Source: Arthrobacter sp. D5-1 (GTDB lineage Bacteria > Actinomycetota > Actinomycetes > Actinomycetales > Micrococcaceae). Taken from it: a DNA stretch of 64,000 bases. The notes beneath the pieces are model-generated. The model was not told the origin of the DNA. It was given only the letters and a program-made list of their open reading frames with translations, and searched no databases. The position numbers were made by a program, and so were the translations under genes. Of the stretch, positions 28,901 through 36,136 are shown piece by piece (positions within the stretch are counted from its first letter, which is position 1; each line of letters begins with the position of its first letter). The stretch covers positions 3,162,001-3,226,000 of the forward strand of contig NZ_CP014571.1 in assembly GCF_017357425.1 (NCBI RefSeq), written 5' to 3'.

Positions 28901-29271
28901 TTCGCCCGCCGAATGACGTCGAAGGCGTACGACGCCCAGGTGCGCGCCGGCGTCGTACTGAGACTGCGGTCCAACCGTCCGGTGAAGGTGTCGCGCAAAG
29001 CTGCGGCGGCGTGGCGCCCCGGGGCGAGTATGAGGATCTGCTCCGAATTCAGCCCGTCTTCACGGACCCGGCGCACTGCGGATTCCACAAGCACTGTTGA
29101 CTTGCCCGTGCCCGGACCTCCGGGCACAAGCACGGGGCCGCTCCCCTGCCGGAGGGAAACAACCGCCTGCTGGTCCGGGGACAAGACAGGTGCCGCATAG
29201 TGGGTCTCGCGCGGAGGCAGCAGGCGAAGAGCGGCCGGTGATTGGCGGGTTCTGGCGGGAGTGGCGGTCAC
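25921..29271 (-). CDS. adnA: AdnA-type helicase-nuclease subunit
   Basis: A protein of 1116 residues. Walker A is GGPGTGKST (about 52-60) but motif II is LVDDAQESNP rather than DExQD, and motif VI is VSRARE, suggesting a weaker motor, as known for mycobacterial AdnA. The C-terminal nuclease has GQVDRLEV and VVDLKTGKRQPG (about 983). Three cysteines close the protein, C-x5-C-x2-C at about 1098-1107, as for an AddB/AdnA iron-sulphur clasp. The expected first cysteine before the nuclease domain is Ser here (KSPLDWF, about 843). Start GTG 29271 overlaps the TGA of the upstream alkyltransferase-like gene. Acts with AdnB in break resection. Confidence 0.9.
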   Translation of the reverse strand: MTATPARTRQSPAALRLLPPRETHYAAPVLSPDQQAVVSLRQGSGPVLVPGGPGTGKSTVLVESAVRRVREDGLNSEQILILAPGRHAAAALRDTFTGRLDRSLSTTPARTWASYAFDVIRRAKAEGVIPLARPPKLLSGPEQDLIIKELLEGHARPGFQLPWPEDLSAALPTRGFRHEIRQLFDRIIESGRTAEDLVGLAYECGRPDWMAAAELYSEYRDVLDLRMPEAFDPAGIITTARQIFQDSPAFLAAERERLQLILVDDAQESNPAIFELLADISEGKDVVVTYSPDTVVQGFRGARPDLVAELPSLLGGTQGAVTERPLWFTHRHLPVVAEAWTRVAARISQRSGGQLARRLEQLPGPGNAGEPPSRDGRVEGHVLPSAVHELRYVAQRILEAQLRENREFSDIAVIVRNGGQISQMQRYLSGQGIPVRVPVADSAVRDEVAVRPLLEAFAVVLDPAKLTPEMAVSLLTSRVGGATAIELRRLRQSLRREELLGGGGRSSDALLVEALLEPGALASLGIEGSAARRLARMIAAGATAAAEPGANAESVLWALWQATGLSSRWAEMALEGGNAGARADRDLDAMMALFHTAERFVDQLPGSGPEQFLDYLLNQELPMDTLAARAQLEACVEIMTPASAAGREWPVVIVAGLQEGVWPNTRLRGELLGSTVYADAVEHGVDYAVRRGPLSKLRDIRYDELRSFSTAVSRAREVLICTAVSSEDDQPSAFLDYVAPLESGQYKRDYTPVDRPMTLRALVAELRQHAQSEESVADAANVAATGLEAARILARLASTDPPVPGAHPDTWWGLAPLSSSGPVVPPGGTVSVSPSKVEAVHKSPLDWFVQAAGGEAATDFARSLGTLVHSIAQELPEASGSEYVAELVRRWPTLGMKDNWEGKLDFQRAEQMVRKLAQYILIMRSEGRSLLAVEHDFEVELPDVSLDASDPADPEAVATRQAVLRGQVDRLEVDSQGRLVVVDLKTGKRQPGKAEVARHPQLGAYQAAVLKGAFRDAGTGEETLDAGSRTGAGGFAPGGAVLAHLGTKAKTPAVQQQDPLDPSVNWAEELVNDAAALMAGASFEARHDPGKSGHGGHGCRLPDVCPLCARGKQVTE

Positions 29272-29684
29272 ACAGTCATTTCATCATCGGGCACCGACAA
29301 TTTATGGAGTTGACGCTCCAACTGGTCAGAGATCACATCAAGTTGATCGAAGTCGGCGTCCGAAGGCGCCCATCGCGCCGTGGTCAGGTCAACCCGCCAA
29401 CGGCCTTCCCCGGTCCTGAGGAAGGCCTCGTAGGCGCCATGCAGCGGCGTGGATTCCTGCAGGTAATGCTTCAAGGCATCGACCTCGTGGCCGGGAGGCG
29501 CTTCCCCGCTGGCCCGAAGGACACGCCACCAAGCCACGGAGCTTCCGTAGTGGCTCATGACTGCGCCGACCTGACGCGGTCCGCCGGCACCCAGGAGCTC
29601 TGCCACGTCGCCGTAGGAGACCGCCGATCCCGACGGCACGAGGTCCACCACCGCAAGAACCGCCGTCACATACTCCATCCGCAT
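29268..29684 (-). CDS. Alkyltransferase-like (ATL) DNA-damage protein, MGMT family
   Basis: A 138-residue protein with the MGMT DNA-binding fold (VSYGDVAELLG, RQVGAVMSHYG). The methyl-acceptor motif PCHRV reads AWWRV (51-55), so the reactive Cys is Trp. This is the signature of alkyltransferase-like proteins, which bind O6-alkylguanine and recruit nucleotide excision repair instead of accepting the alkyl group. ATG at 29684; a longer open frame extends upstream but is antisense to the exonuclease gene. It overlaps adnA by four bases (GTGA), so atl-adnA-adnB forms a repair operon. The mycobacterial Rv3204 is the likely equivalent. Confidence 0.88.
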   Translation of the reverse strand: MRMEYVTAVLAVVDLVPSGSAVSYGDVAELLGAGGPRQVGAVMSHYGSSVAWWRVLRASGEAPPGHEVDALKHYLQESTPLHGAYEAFLRTGEGRWRVDLTTARWAPSDADFDQLDVISDQLERQLHKLSVPDDEMTV

Positions 29685-29750
29685 GTGTTCAGGGTAACGG
29701 CAGGAGTGTCGCGCCCAAAGACTGTCGGACCCAGCCGGTAACTTGAAATC

Positions 29751-30461
29751 ATGAGCTCCTGGAACACCCTCTCCCGTGCCGCATTCGACCTCGAGACCAC
29801 CGGGAAGAACTCGCGGTCGGCACGGATAGTCACGGCTTCGATCACCGTTGTGGATGCCCACGGAGAGCTCATTGCCGAACACGAATGGCTGGCGGATCCG
29901 GGCGTTGAGATCCCCCTCGAGGCCAGTGAAGTGCATGGCGTGACCACCGAGAGGGCCCGCGCGGAAGGCCGCCCCGCAGCGGAGGTTACTCGCGAGGTTG
30001 CTGCGGTTCTCCAGGAACTTTTCGACGCCGGCACTCCCGTCATCGCTTTCAACGCCAGTTACGACTTCACGGTACTGGCGGCCGAGTCCGCGCGTTATGG
30101 CGTACCGCAACTGAGCCGGTTCCCGGTGCTGGACCCCTACGTGATGAACAAGCAAGTGGACCGCTACCGCAAGGGCAAGCGCACCCTTACTGCCCTGTGC
30201 GAGGAATACGGCGTGGACCTGACCAACGCGCACACCTCTGCCGCGGATGCACTCGCCACTCTCCGTGTCCTGGACGCGATGGCCGGCAAGTTCCCCAAGC
30301 TGCACATGCCGGCAACCACCCTCCACCAACTGCAAGTAGACTGGGCGGCATCGCAGGCCGCCGATTTCCAGCAGTATTTGCGGCGCAGCAAACCCACTGC
30401 GGTCATTGAGGGCGAGTGGCCGGTTCTGCCGCCCGAGGACGCCAGCCGCGGCGGTTTCTAA
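29751..30461 (+). CDS. DnaQ-like 3'-5' exonuclease (DEDDh)
   Basis: A 236-residue DEDDh exonuclease: ExoI FDLETTG (Asp13, Glu15), ExoII NASYDFTVL (Asp about 105) and ExoIII HTSAADALATL (His 161, Asp 166). It resembles the proofreading domain of DNA polymerase III epsilon but stands alone, as in exonucleases that trim RNA or DNA ends. ATG at 29751, only 66 bases from the divergent atl start, so the two promoters share a very short region. TAACTT lies about ten bases before the ATG and no Shine-Dalgarno is seen, so a nearly leaderless message is possible. Confidence 0.92.
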   Translation: MSSWNTLSRAAFDLETTGKNSRSARIVTASITVVDAHGELIAEHEWLADPGVEIPLEASEVHGVTTERARAEGRPAAEVTREVAAVLQELFDAGTPVIAFNASYDFTVLAAESARYGVPQLSRFPVLDPYVMNKQVDRYRKGKRTLTALCEEYGVDLTNAHTSAADALATLRVLDAMAGKFPKLHMPATTLHQLQVDWAASQAADFQQYLRRSKPTAVIEGEWPVLPPEDASRGGF

Positions 30462-30533
30462 GCCGGGGAGATCCCTTCGAGGCTTCGCCCTGCGACGCAT
30501 GTCACATGATTCTCGGGAACTCGCGTTTTAGCC

Positions 30534-30746
30534 TCAGTTGCGCGCGGATTCCACAAGCCAGAGCAGCGTCGGAATAGTACGGCGCTCGATGATGCCCGGG
30601 CGGGAACAATATTCGGCGTAATCGAGCGTGAGCCACCATTTCTTCGATTCACCATGCTCCGGTGGGCTGGTGACATAATTAAGTTTGGCGGGTTGAAGTC
30701 TGCTAAGGCAGCAAACCTTCTTTCGGTTGCCACATTCCCCGCCCAC
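30534..30746 (-). CDS. Candidate small protein (70 aa), unrecognised
   Basis: In the 324-base gap before the amino-acid transporter a minus-strand frame starts at GTG 30746 (GGAGA nine bases upstream) and ends at TGA 30534. The last 37 residues look protein-like: KKWWLTLDYAEYCSRPGI, then IERRTIPTLLWLVESARN. Codon third positions in that part are mostly G or C, as in neighbouring genes, while the first 30 residues are less convincing. I do not recognise a family. It may be a genuine small gene, the surviving end of a decayed gene, or chance. Confidence 0.3.
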   Translation of the reverse strand: MGGECGNRKKVCCLSRLQPAKLNYVTSPPEHGESKKWWLTLDYAEYCSRPGIIERRTIPTLLWLVESARN

Positions 30747-30785
30747 CGTGAATCGTCTCCGTGACCCGATGAAAGTGATTTCTTT

Positions 30786-31736
30786 ATGAAATTCAAAGCC
30801 CCTAAGTGGCTGTCTGTTGCCCCCGTGGCCGCAGCCCTGGTGATTTCCCTGGCAGCATGCGGCGGTGGAACTTCCGAGCCCAGCGGTTCGCCCACCGATG
30901 CACTGGCCGGCAGCGACCAGAAATCGCTCGACACGTTCACTACGGCTGAGGTGACGCCGCTGGACAAGATCGACAAGTCCAAGCTGGGCCTCATCACCGA
31001 CGACACCCTGCGGGTGGGCACCCTCTCCGACGCCCCGCCGAACATCTTCATTGACCCTTCGGGCAAGTTCACCGGCTACGACAATGAGCTCTTGCGCGCC
31101 ATTGGCGACAAGCTGGGCCTCAAGGTTGAGTTCGCCTCCACTGACTTCTCAGCACTCCTGTCCCAGGTAGGCAACAAGCAGTTCGACGTCGGATCCTCCT
31201 CGATCTCCACCACGGACGCCCGCCGCAAGACGGTCGGTTTCACCAACGGCTACGACTTCGGCTACATGGCCATCGTCACCAAAAGCGACTCCAAGGTCAC
31301 CGGCTTCGCCGACGTCAAGGAAGGACTCCGCATCGGCGTTGTCCAGGGCACCGTCCAGGATGACTACATGACGAACACGCTCAAGATCGAGCCGGTCCGC
31401 TTCCCTGACTACAACACGGTCTACGGCAACGTGAAGAACGGCCAGATCGATGCTTGGGTTGCTCCTTCCCAGCAGGCAGAGGGCCAGGTCAAGGAGGGCG
31501 ACAACACCAAGATCGCCGAGAAGGTTGTCAACACCCAGAACTTCACTGCCTACGCCGTGAACAAGGACAACCAGCCACTGATCGACGCCTTGAACTCGGG
31601 CCTGGATGCTGTCATTGCTGACGGCACGTGGGCCAAGCTCACGGCCGAGTGGTACAAGGACCGTCCGACTGCTGCCGAGCAGACCCCCCAGGGCTGGAAG
31701 CCGGGCAGCAAGGCCGTCCAGCTCCCCGCCAAGTAA
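30786..31736 (+). CDS. Polar amino-acid ABC transporter substrate-binding lipoprotein
   Basis: A 316-residue family 3 solute-binding protein. A lipoprotein signal ends at SLAAC (Cys25), so it is anchored outside the membrane. The mature part has the family features GTLSDAPPNIF, FTGYDNELLRAIGDKLGL and FDVGSSSISTTDARR. It feeds the permease and ATPase encoded directly downstream. The ligand is probably a polar amino acid but cannot be named. ATG at 30786. Confidence 0.94.
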   Translation: MKFKAPKWLSVAPVAAALVISLAACGGGTSEPSGSPTDALAGSDQKSLDTFTTAEVTPLDKIDKSKLGLITDDTLRVGTLSDAPPNIFIDPSGKFTGYDNELLRAIGDKLGLKVEFASTDFSALLSQVGNKQFDVGSSSISTTDARRKTVGFTNGYDFGYMAIVTKSDSKVTGFADVKEGLRIGVVQGTVQDDYMTNTLKIEPVRFPDYNTVYGNVKNGQIDAWVAPSQQAEGQVKEGDNTKIAEKVVNTQNFTAYAVNKDNQPLIDALNSGLDAVIADGTWAKLTAEWYKDRPTAAEQTPQGWKPGSKAVQLPAK

Positions 31737-31748
31737 CCAGGGCGTTCC

Positions 31749-32513
31749 ATGGATATCCTCAATCAACTGGCCGAGACCTTCTTTGACTGGGAGGCAATGG
31801 GCGAAGTCCTCCCCAAGATGTTCGCCGTCGGCCTGCCCAATACCATTGTCCTGGCCGTCGTCTCGGGCATCATCGGGACCGCGCTGGGGATGCTGCTCGC
31901 CCTGATGGGGATTTCCCGGAACGCAGCAGCACGGTGGGTAGCCCGCATTTACACGGACATTCTCCGCGGGCTTCCTCCGGTGCTGACCATTCTGGTGATC
32001 GGGTTCGGTTTCGGCCCCATCATTCGTGAACTGACGGGCTCCACCAGCCCGTACCCCATGGCCATCGCGGCGTTGTCCTTGATGTCCGGCGCGTACATCG
32101 GCGAGATCTTCCGTTCCGGCATCCAGAGCGTGGACAAGGGACAACTCGAAGCGACCCGCGCCCTCGGGTTCAGTTACGGCTCATCCATGCGCCTCGTAGT
32201 GGTGCCCCAGGGAATCCGCAGGGTCCTTCCTGCCTTGGTCAACCAGTTCATCGCATTGATCAAAGAATCCTCGTTGGTGTTCATGCTGGGTCTTCTTGCC
32301 ACAGAGCGTGAGATCTTCCAGATCGGCAAGGATGCCGCCGCCAACAGCGGCAACCTTTCCCCGTATGTCGCTGCAGCCATCTTCTACCTCGCGCTGACCA
32401 TCCCGCTCACGCACTTCGTGAACTGGATTGATGCCCGCATGCGCTCCGGCCGGCCGGAGAAGAAGGAACCGGACGAGGCAGCAGCAGTGGTAGGAAAGGG
32501 AGCCCAGGCATGA
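31749..32513 (+). CDS. Polar amino-acid ABC transporter permease
   Basis: A 254-residue membrane protein of the HisMQ/GlnP type with about five membrane segments and the EAA loop motif [24 protein letters not shown], which contacts the ATPase. It starts 12 bases after the binding-protein gene and overlaps the ATPase gene by ATGA. There is only one permease gene, so it probably works as a homodimer. Confidence 0.95.
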   Translation: MDILNQLAETFFDWEAMGEVLPKMFAVGLPNTIVLAVVSGIIGTALGMLLALMGISRNAAARWVARIYTDILRGLPPVLTILVIGFGFGPIIRELTGSTSPYPMAIAALSLMSGAYIGEIFRSGIQSVDKGQLEATRALGFSYGSSMRLVVVPQGIRRVLPALVNQFIALIKESSLVFMLGLLATEREIFQIGKDAAANSGNLSPYVAAAIFYLALTIPLTHFVNWIDARMRSGRPEKKEPDEAAAVVGKGAQA

Positions 32514-33247
32514 GTGAATTCGCTTCAGGAACGTTAACGGCGAAGAACATCCATTTGTCCTTCGGCAGCAACCACGTGTTGCGGGGCATTGACCTGCACG
32601 TCGAGAAGGGCACAACGGCCTCCGTGATCGGCCCCTCGGGCTCGGGCAAGTCAACGCTCCTGCGCGTAATGAACCGGCTCATCGAGCCGGACCAGGGGGA
32701 CATCCTGCTGGATGGACGCTCTGTCCTCAAGGACAACCCGGACGAATTGCGGCGCCGCATTGGCATGGTCTTCCAGCAGTTCAACCTTTTCCCCCACAAG
32801 ACGGTGGCGGAGAACATTTCGCTGGCCCTGCGCAAGCTCCGTGGCATGTCCAAGGAACAGGCCCGCGATGAAGCACTGGCCCAGTTGGACCTGGTGGGCT
32901 TGAAGCACAAGGCAGACGCGCGGCCAGCCAACCTCTCAGGTGGACAGCAGCAACGTGTAGCGATTGCCCGCGCGCTGGCCATGAAGCCCGAGGTCATGTT
33001 CTTCGATGAAGCCACCTCCGCACTGGACCCGGAGCTCGTCAAGGGCGTCCTTGCCCTGATGACGGATCTGGCCCAAGGCGGCATGACCATGGTGGTGGTG
33101 ACCCACGAGATGGGCTTCTCCCGCAATGTCTCCGACGTAGTGACCTTTATGGACGCTGGTGTAGTGGTGGAGTCCGGCCCCCCGGAGCAGCTTTTCACCA
33201 ATCCGCAAACGGAACGCCTGCAGGGCTTCCTGTCGGACGTCCTTTAG
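32510..33247 (+). CDS. Polar amino-acid ABC transporter ATP-binding protein
   Basis: A 245-residue ABC ATPase of the GlnQ/HisP class: Walker [10 protein letters not shown] (41-49), Q-loop [10 protein letters not shown], signature [15 protein letters not shown], Walker [15 protein letters not shown] and switch His in THEMGFSR. Its ATG overlaps the permease stop codon (ATGA at 32510). Followed by a strong terminator that ends the three-gene operon. Confidence 0.96.
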   Translation: MSEFASGTLTAKNIHLSFGSNHVLRGIDLHVEKGTTASVIGPSGSGKSTLLRVMNRLIEPDQGDILLDGRSVLKDNPDELRRRIGMVFQQFNLFPHKTVAENISLALRKLRGMSKEQARDEALAQLDLVGLKHKADARPANLSGGQQQRVAIARALAMKPEVMFFDEATSALDPELVKGVLALMTDLAQGGMTMVVVTHEMGFSRNVSDVVTFMDAGVVVESGPPEQLFTNPQTERLQGFLSDVL

Positions 33248-33269
33248 CCAAGACAACCACAAGTCTTGA

Positions 33270-33304
33270 GAACCCCGCCTTCGTTTCGAAGGCGGGGTTC
33301 TTTA
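33270..33304. terminator. Terminator after the amino-acid transporter operon
   Basis: Perfect 14-bp inverted repeat GAACCCCGCCTTCG / CGAAGGCGGGGTTC with a three-base loop followed by TTTA. The convergent NagZ-like gene ends at 33314, so it serves both sides. Confidence 0.9.
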
Positions 33305-33313
33305 CTGTGATCA

Positions 33314-34588
33314 TTACCCTGCTTTGACCCGCAGCACTGTCAGGGCGGCAGCATCCACCTTGGCGCGGAAGGAGGCATCTGCTGTGGCTTTCTTCACCAC
33401 GGCCTGGTGCATGGCAGGAATGCTCGCAGGATCTGCACACACCAGCATGGTTCCACCGGCCGCGAAGAAATTCAGGGCGCGGTCCGCATCGGACCAGGCG
33501 CCCAATTGCGCGGCACTGCAGAGGTCGTCGGATAGGACAATCCCCGTGAAGCCGGCGTCTGAACGCAGCATCGTCTCCATCACCGTAGGCGAGAAGGGTG
33601 CGATGTTCGAGGGGTCAATCTTGTCGTAGTAGGCATTCGATACCATGACCCACTGCGTGCCTGATGCGATGGCAGCGTGGAACGGTTCCAGGGCGGGATC
33701 GTTCCGGGTGGTGGAGGTATCCCTGACATCGCTGGTGACATCCGTGTTGGGGACTACCCTGCCCAGGCCGGGGAAGTGCTTCACTACAGGGGCGACGCCC
33801 GCGTCCTTCATGCCATCGGCAAAGGCATTGCCCAGGGTCGACACTGTGCCCGGTGCATAGCCGTACTCACGTTGGAAGTGGCCAATCGGAGCATTGGACG
33901 GCGCAAACTCCGGGCTGGTGACTGTGTCCAGCACGGGCGCAAGATTGACGTTGACGCCGGCGCTTCGCAGCTCCTTGCCCCAGGTTGCAGCATCGGCGCG
34001 GAGCTTTGACTCCCCTGCCCCTGCCTGCACCAACGCTGTGGGAATTGTTGAGAACCCCGGACCCGAAAGAACCTGGACATACCCGCCCTCCTGGTCGGTC
34101 GCTACGAAGAGGGGCAAACCGCCGGTGGTGGCGGTGGAAACCGTTCCCGTCAACGACGACACGACGGCAGCGGTGGCAGCACTGCCTGCCTTGCTGCGCC
34201 CGCTCAAGTAGACGTTGCCCGCGTGGTATTCCTTCAACGCCTGCATGGTTCCTGGCTCGGCGCCGGTGGCCTTGGCCGCCACCATGAACAGTTGGCCTAC
34301 CCTTTGTTCAAGACTGAGCGCCGCCAACTGTTGCTCCGCGGCCGTAGGAGCGCTGGTGGCAGGCGCAGCGGAGGGCGGAGGCACCGTGGATGGCTTTGTT
34401 GGCGCCGCTGATGTGGTGGCTGGCTGCGGAGTGCCCGGCGGTGAAGAGGCAGAAGCCGACGGCGTCGCTTCCGTTGCGGGTGGGACGGTGCCTCCGCTGC
34501 CGCTTGAGCAGCCGGACGCCATGGCGACCAAAGCTCCAGCCGTCGCGATGCTTACACCGAAGGATGCAATTGTCTGGGTCTTGCGCAT
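33314..34588 (-). CDS. Glycoside hydrolase family 3 lipoprotein (NagZ-like)
   Basis: A 424-residue protein. A lipoprotein signal ends ASGC (Cys27) and is followed by about 60 residues of Ser/Pro/Ala/Thr-rich linker. The GH3 N-terminal barrel has DQEGGYVQ, KHFPGLGRV (about 270) and IVLSDDL with the nucleophile Asp (about 352). NagZ enzymes remove N-acetylglucosamine from cell-wall fragments. Typical NagZ has KHFPGHG..DSH with a His/Asp catalytic dyad; here the loop reads KHFPGLGRVVPNTDVTSD, so the His is missing. The specificity is therefore uncertain. ATG at 34588. Confidence 0.85.
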   Translation of the reverse strand: MRKTQTIASFGVSIATAGALVAMASGCSSGSGGTVPPATEATPSASASSPPGTPQPATTSAAPTKPSTVPPPSAAPATSAPTAAEQQLAALSLEQRVGQLFMVAAKATGAEPGTMQALKEYHAGNVYLSGRSKAGSAATAAVVSSLTGTVSTATTGGLPLFVATDQEGGYVQVLSGPGFSTIPTALVQAGAGESKLRADAATWGKELRSAGVNVNLAPVLDTVTSPEFAPSNAPIGHFQREYGYAPGTVSTLGNAFADGMKDAGVAPVVKHFPGLGRVVPNTDVTSDVRDTSTTRNDPALEPFHAAIASGTQWVMVSNAYYDKIDPSNIAPFSPTVMETMLRSDAGFTGIVLSDDLCSAAQLGAWSDADRALNFFAAGGTMLVCADPASIPAMHQAVVKKATADASFRAKVDAAALTVLRVKAG

Positions 34589-34652
34589 GGTAAACCGTTA
34601 GTTCGTTGGGGGTGGGTTTCCACCTACGAGCCTACCCCTTGCGGACACAGCA

Positions 34653-34691
34653 ATGCCCCGGGCAAGTGCCTTCCGCACCAGCCCGGGGCAT
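34653..34691 (-). terminator. Terminator of hemL
   Basis: An 11-bp perfect inverted repeat (ATGCCCCGGGC / GCCCGGGGCAT) with a 17-base loop, nine bases after the hemL stop codon. Confidence 0.65.
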
Positions 34692-34699
34692 CAGCAGGG

Positions 34700-36019
34700 T
34701 CAGGCCGTGGCGCCGGCAGCAGCCTGTGCAGCTGCGGGAAGCGCCTCGAAAATACGGTTCATTGCTGCGTCGTCATGGGCAGCAGACAGGAACCATGCTT
34801 CGAAGACGGACGGCGGCAGGTAAACGCCCGAGTCCAGCATGGAGTGGAAGAACGGTGCGTAGCGGAAGCTCTCCTGAGCCTGCGCGTCGTCGTAATTGTG
34901 CACGCCGTGGGCCGAGGTACCAAAGGCGACCGAGAACAGGTTCCCTGCCCGCTGGATTGAGTGGTCAACGCCTGCAGCATCCAGAGCTGACGAAAGTGCC
35001 GCGGAGAGTTCCAGCGAGCGGGCATCAACGTAGGCGTAGACCTCCGGTGTTGCATGGGTCAGCGTGGCTACGCCGGCCGCCATGGCCACGGGGTTTCCGG
35101 ACAGCGTGCCGGCCTGGTAGACCGGGCCAACGGGAGCAAGGTAGTCCATGACGTCGGCACGGCCGCCGAGTGCCGCCGTCGGCATTCCGCCGCCGATGAC
35201 TTTGCCGAAGGTGAGCAGGTCAGGCGCCCACCCTTCCTGGCGGCCTGTCAGGCCCCAGTAGCCGGAGTAGCCAGTGCGGAACCCGGTCAGGACTTCATCC
35301 ACGATCAGGAGGGCCCCGTGCTCCTTGGTGATGCGGGACAGCCCTGCGTTGAACCCCTCTCCCGGTGTGACAACGCCCATGTTGGCGGGAGCCGCTTCCG
35401 TGATCACTGCGGCAATGTTGTTACCGTGCGTGGCGAAGGCAGCCTCAACTGCGGCGAGATCGTTGTAAGGCAGGACCAAGGTTTCAGCTGCTGTTGCCTC
35501 GGTGACGCCGGCCGAGCCTGGAAGGGCCAGGGTGGCAACACCGGAACCTGCGGCCGCCAGCAAACCGTCCAAGTGGCCGTGGTAGCAGCCAGCGAACTTG
35601 ATGACCAGGTTGCGGCCGGTGAAGCCACGGGCGAGGCGTACGGCGGTCATGGTCGCCTCGGTGCCGGTGGACACCATGCGCAGGCGCTCAACGGCGGATA
35701 CGCGGTCCTTGACGATCTCGGCCAGGTTGGCCTCATCCGGAGTGGAAGCACCGAAGGACAGGCCGCGGTCCACGGCGGCGTGCACGGCGTCGAGTACGGC
35801 AGGGTGGGCATGGCCCAGCAGCGCAGGGCCCCAGGAGCAGACAAGGTCCACGTACTCCTTGCCGTCGGCGTCCGTGAGGTAGGCGCCCTTGGCCGAAACC
35901 ATGAACTTCGGGTTGCCACCGACGGATCCAAAGGCACGGACCGGGGAGTTCACGCCACCAGGCATGAGGGACCGGGCGCGGTCGAAGAGCTGATCGGACA
36001 CAGGGGTGTTGGAAGTCAT
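34700..36019 (-). CDS. hemL: Glutamate-1-semialdehyde 2,1-aminomutase
   Basis: A 439-residue PLP enzyme beginning with the conserved [20 protein letters not shown]. The PLP-binding Lys is in [13 protein letters not shown] (about 272), preceded by [12 protein letters not shown]. It converts glutamate-1-semialdehyde to 5-aminolevulinate, the second step after HemA. ATG at 36019 with a fair ribosome-binding site (TAGGAACC). It is the last hem gene of the leftward cluster and is separated from the LLM oxidoreductase gene by a tandem-repeat array. Confidence 0.97.
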   Translation of the reverse strand: MTSNTPVSDQLFDRARSLMPGGVNSPVRAFGSVGGNPKFMVSAKGAYLTDADGKEYVDLVCSWGPALLGHAHPAVLDAVHAAVDRGLSFGASTPDEANLAEIVKDRVSAVERLRMVSTGTEATMTAVRLARGFTGRNLVIKFAGCYHGHLDGLLAAAGSGVATLALPGSAGVTEATAAETLVLPYNDLAAVEAAFATHGNNIAAVITEAAPANMGVVTPGEGFNAGLSRITKEHGALLIVDEVLTGFRTGYSGYWGLTGRQEGWAPDLLTFGKVIGGGMPTAALGGRADVMDYLAPVGPVYQAGTLSGNPVAMAAGVATLTHATPEVYAYVDARSLELSAALSSALDAAGVDHSIQRAGNLFSVAFGTSAHGVHNYDDAQAQESFRYAPFFHSMLDSGVYLPPSVFEAWFLSAAHDDAAMNRIFEALPAAAQAAAGATA

Positions 36020-36037
36020 GGTTCCTATTCTTTCAGT

Positions 36038-36125
36038 GATTCAGGAGCAGCCGGTCTGTGATTCAGGAGCAGCCGGTCAGTGATTCAGGAGCAGCCGGTC
36101 TGCGATTCAGGAGCAGCCGGTCTGC
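36038..36125. repeat. Four 22-bp tandem repeats upstream of hemL
   Basis: GATTCAGGAGCAGCCGGTC plus three variable bases repeats at starts 36038, 36060, 36082 and 36104. The copies differ only in the last few bases (TGT, AGT, TGC, TGC). They fill most of the 117-base gap between the LLM oxidoreductase stop and the hemL start, so they lie in the hemL leader or in a read-through transcript. Twenty-two is not a multiple of three, which argues against a coding repeat. Confidence 0.95.
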
Positions 36126-36136
36126 GTCGTGTGCGC

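Noticed and set aside
29685..30500. N-terminal extension of the alkyltransferase-like gene
   Set aside because: The upstream open frame is antisense to the DnaQ-like exonuclease; the ATG at 29684 gives a protein of normal family length.
30462..30785. Riboswitch or T-box before the amino-acid transporter
   Set aside because: No conserved T-box, lysine, glycine or SAM elements could be found in the leader.
36038..36125. CRISPR array
   Set aside because: The 22-bp units abut with no unique spacers and there are no cas genes.
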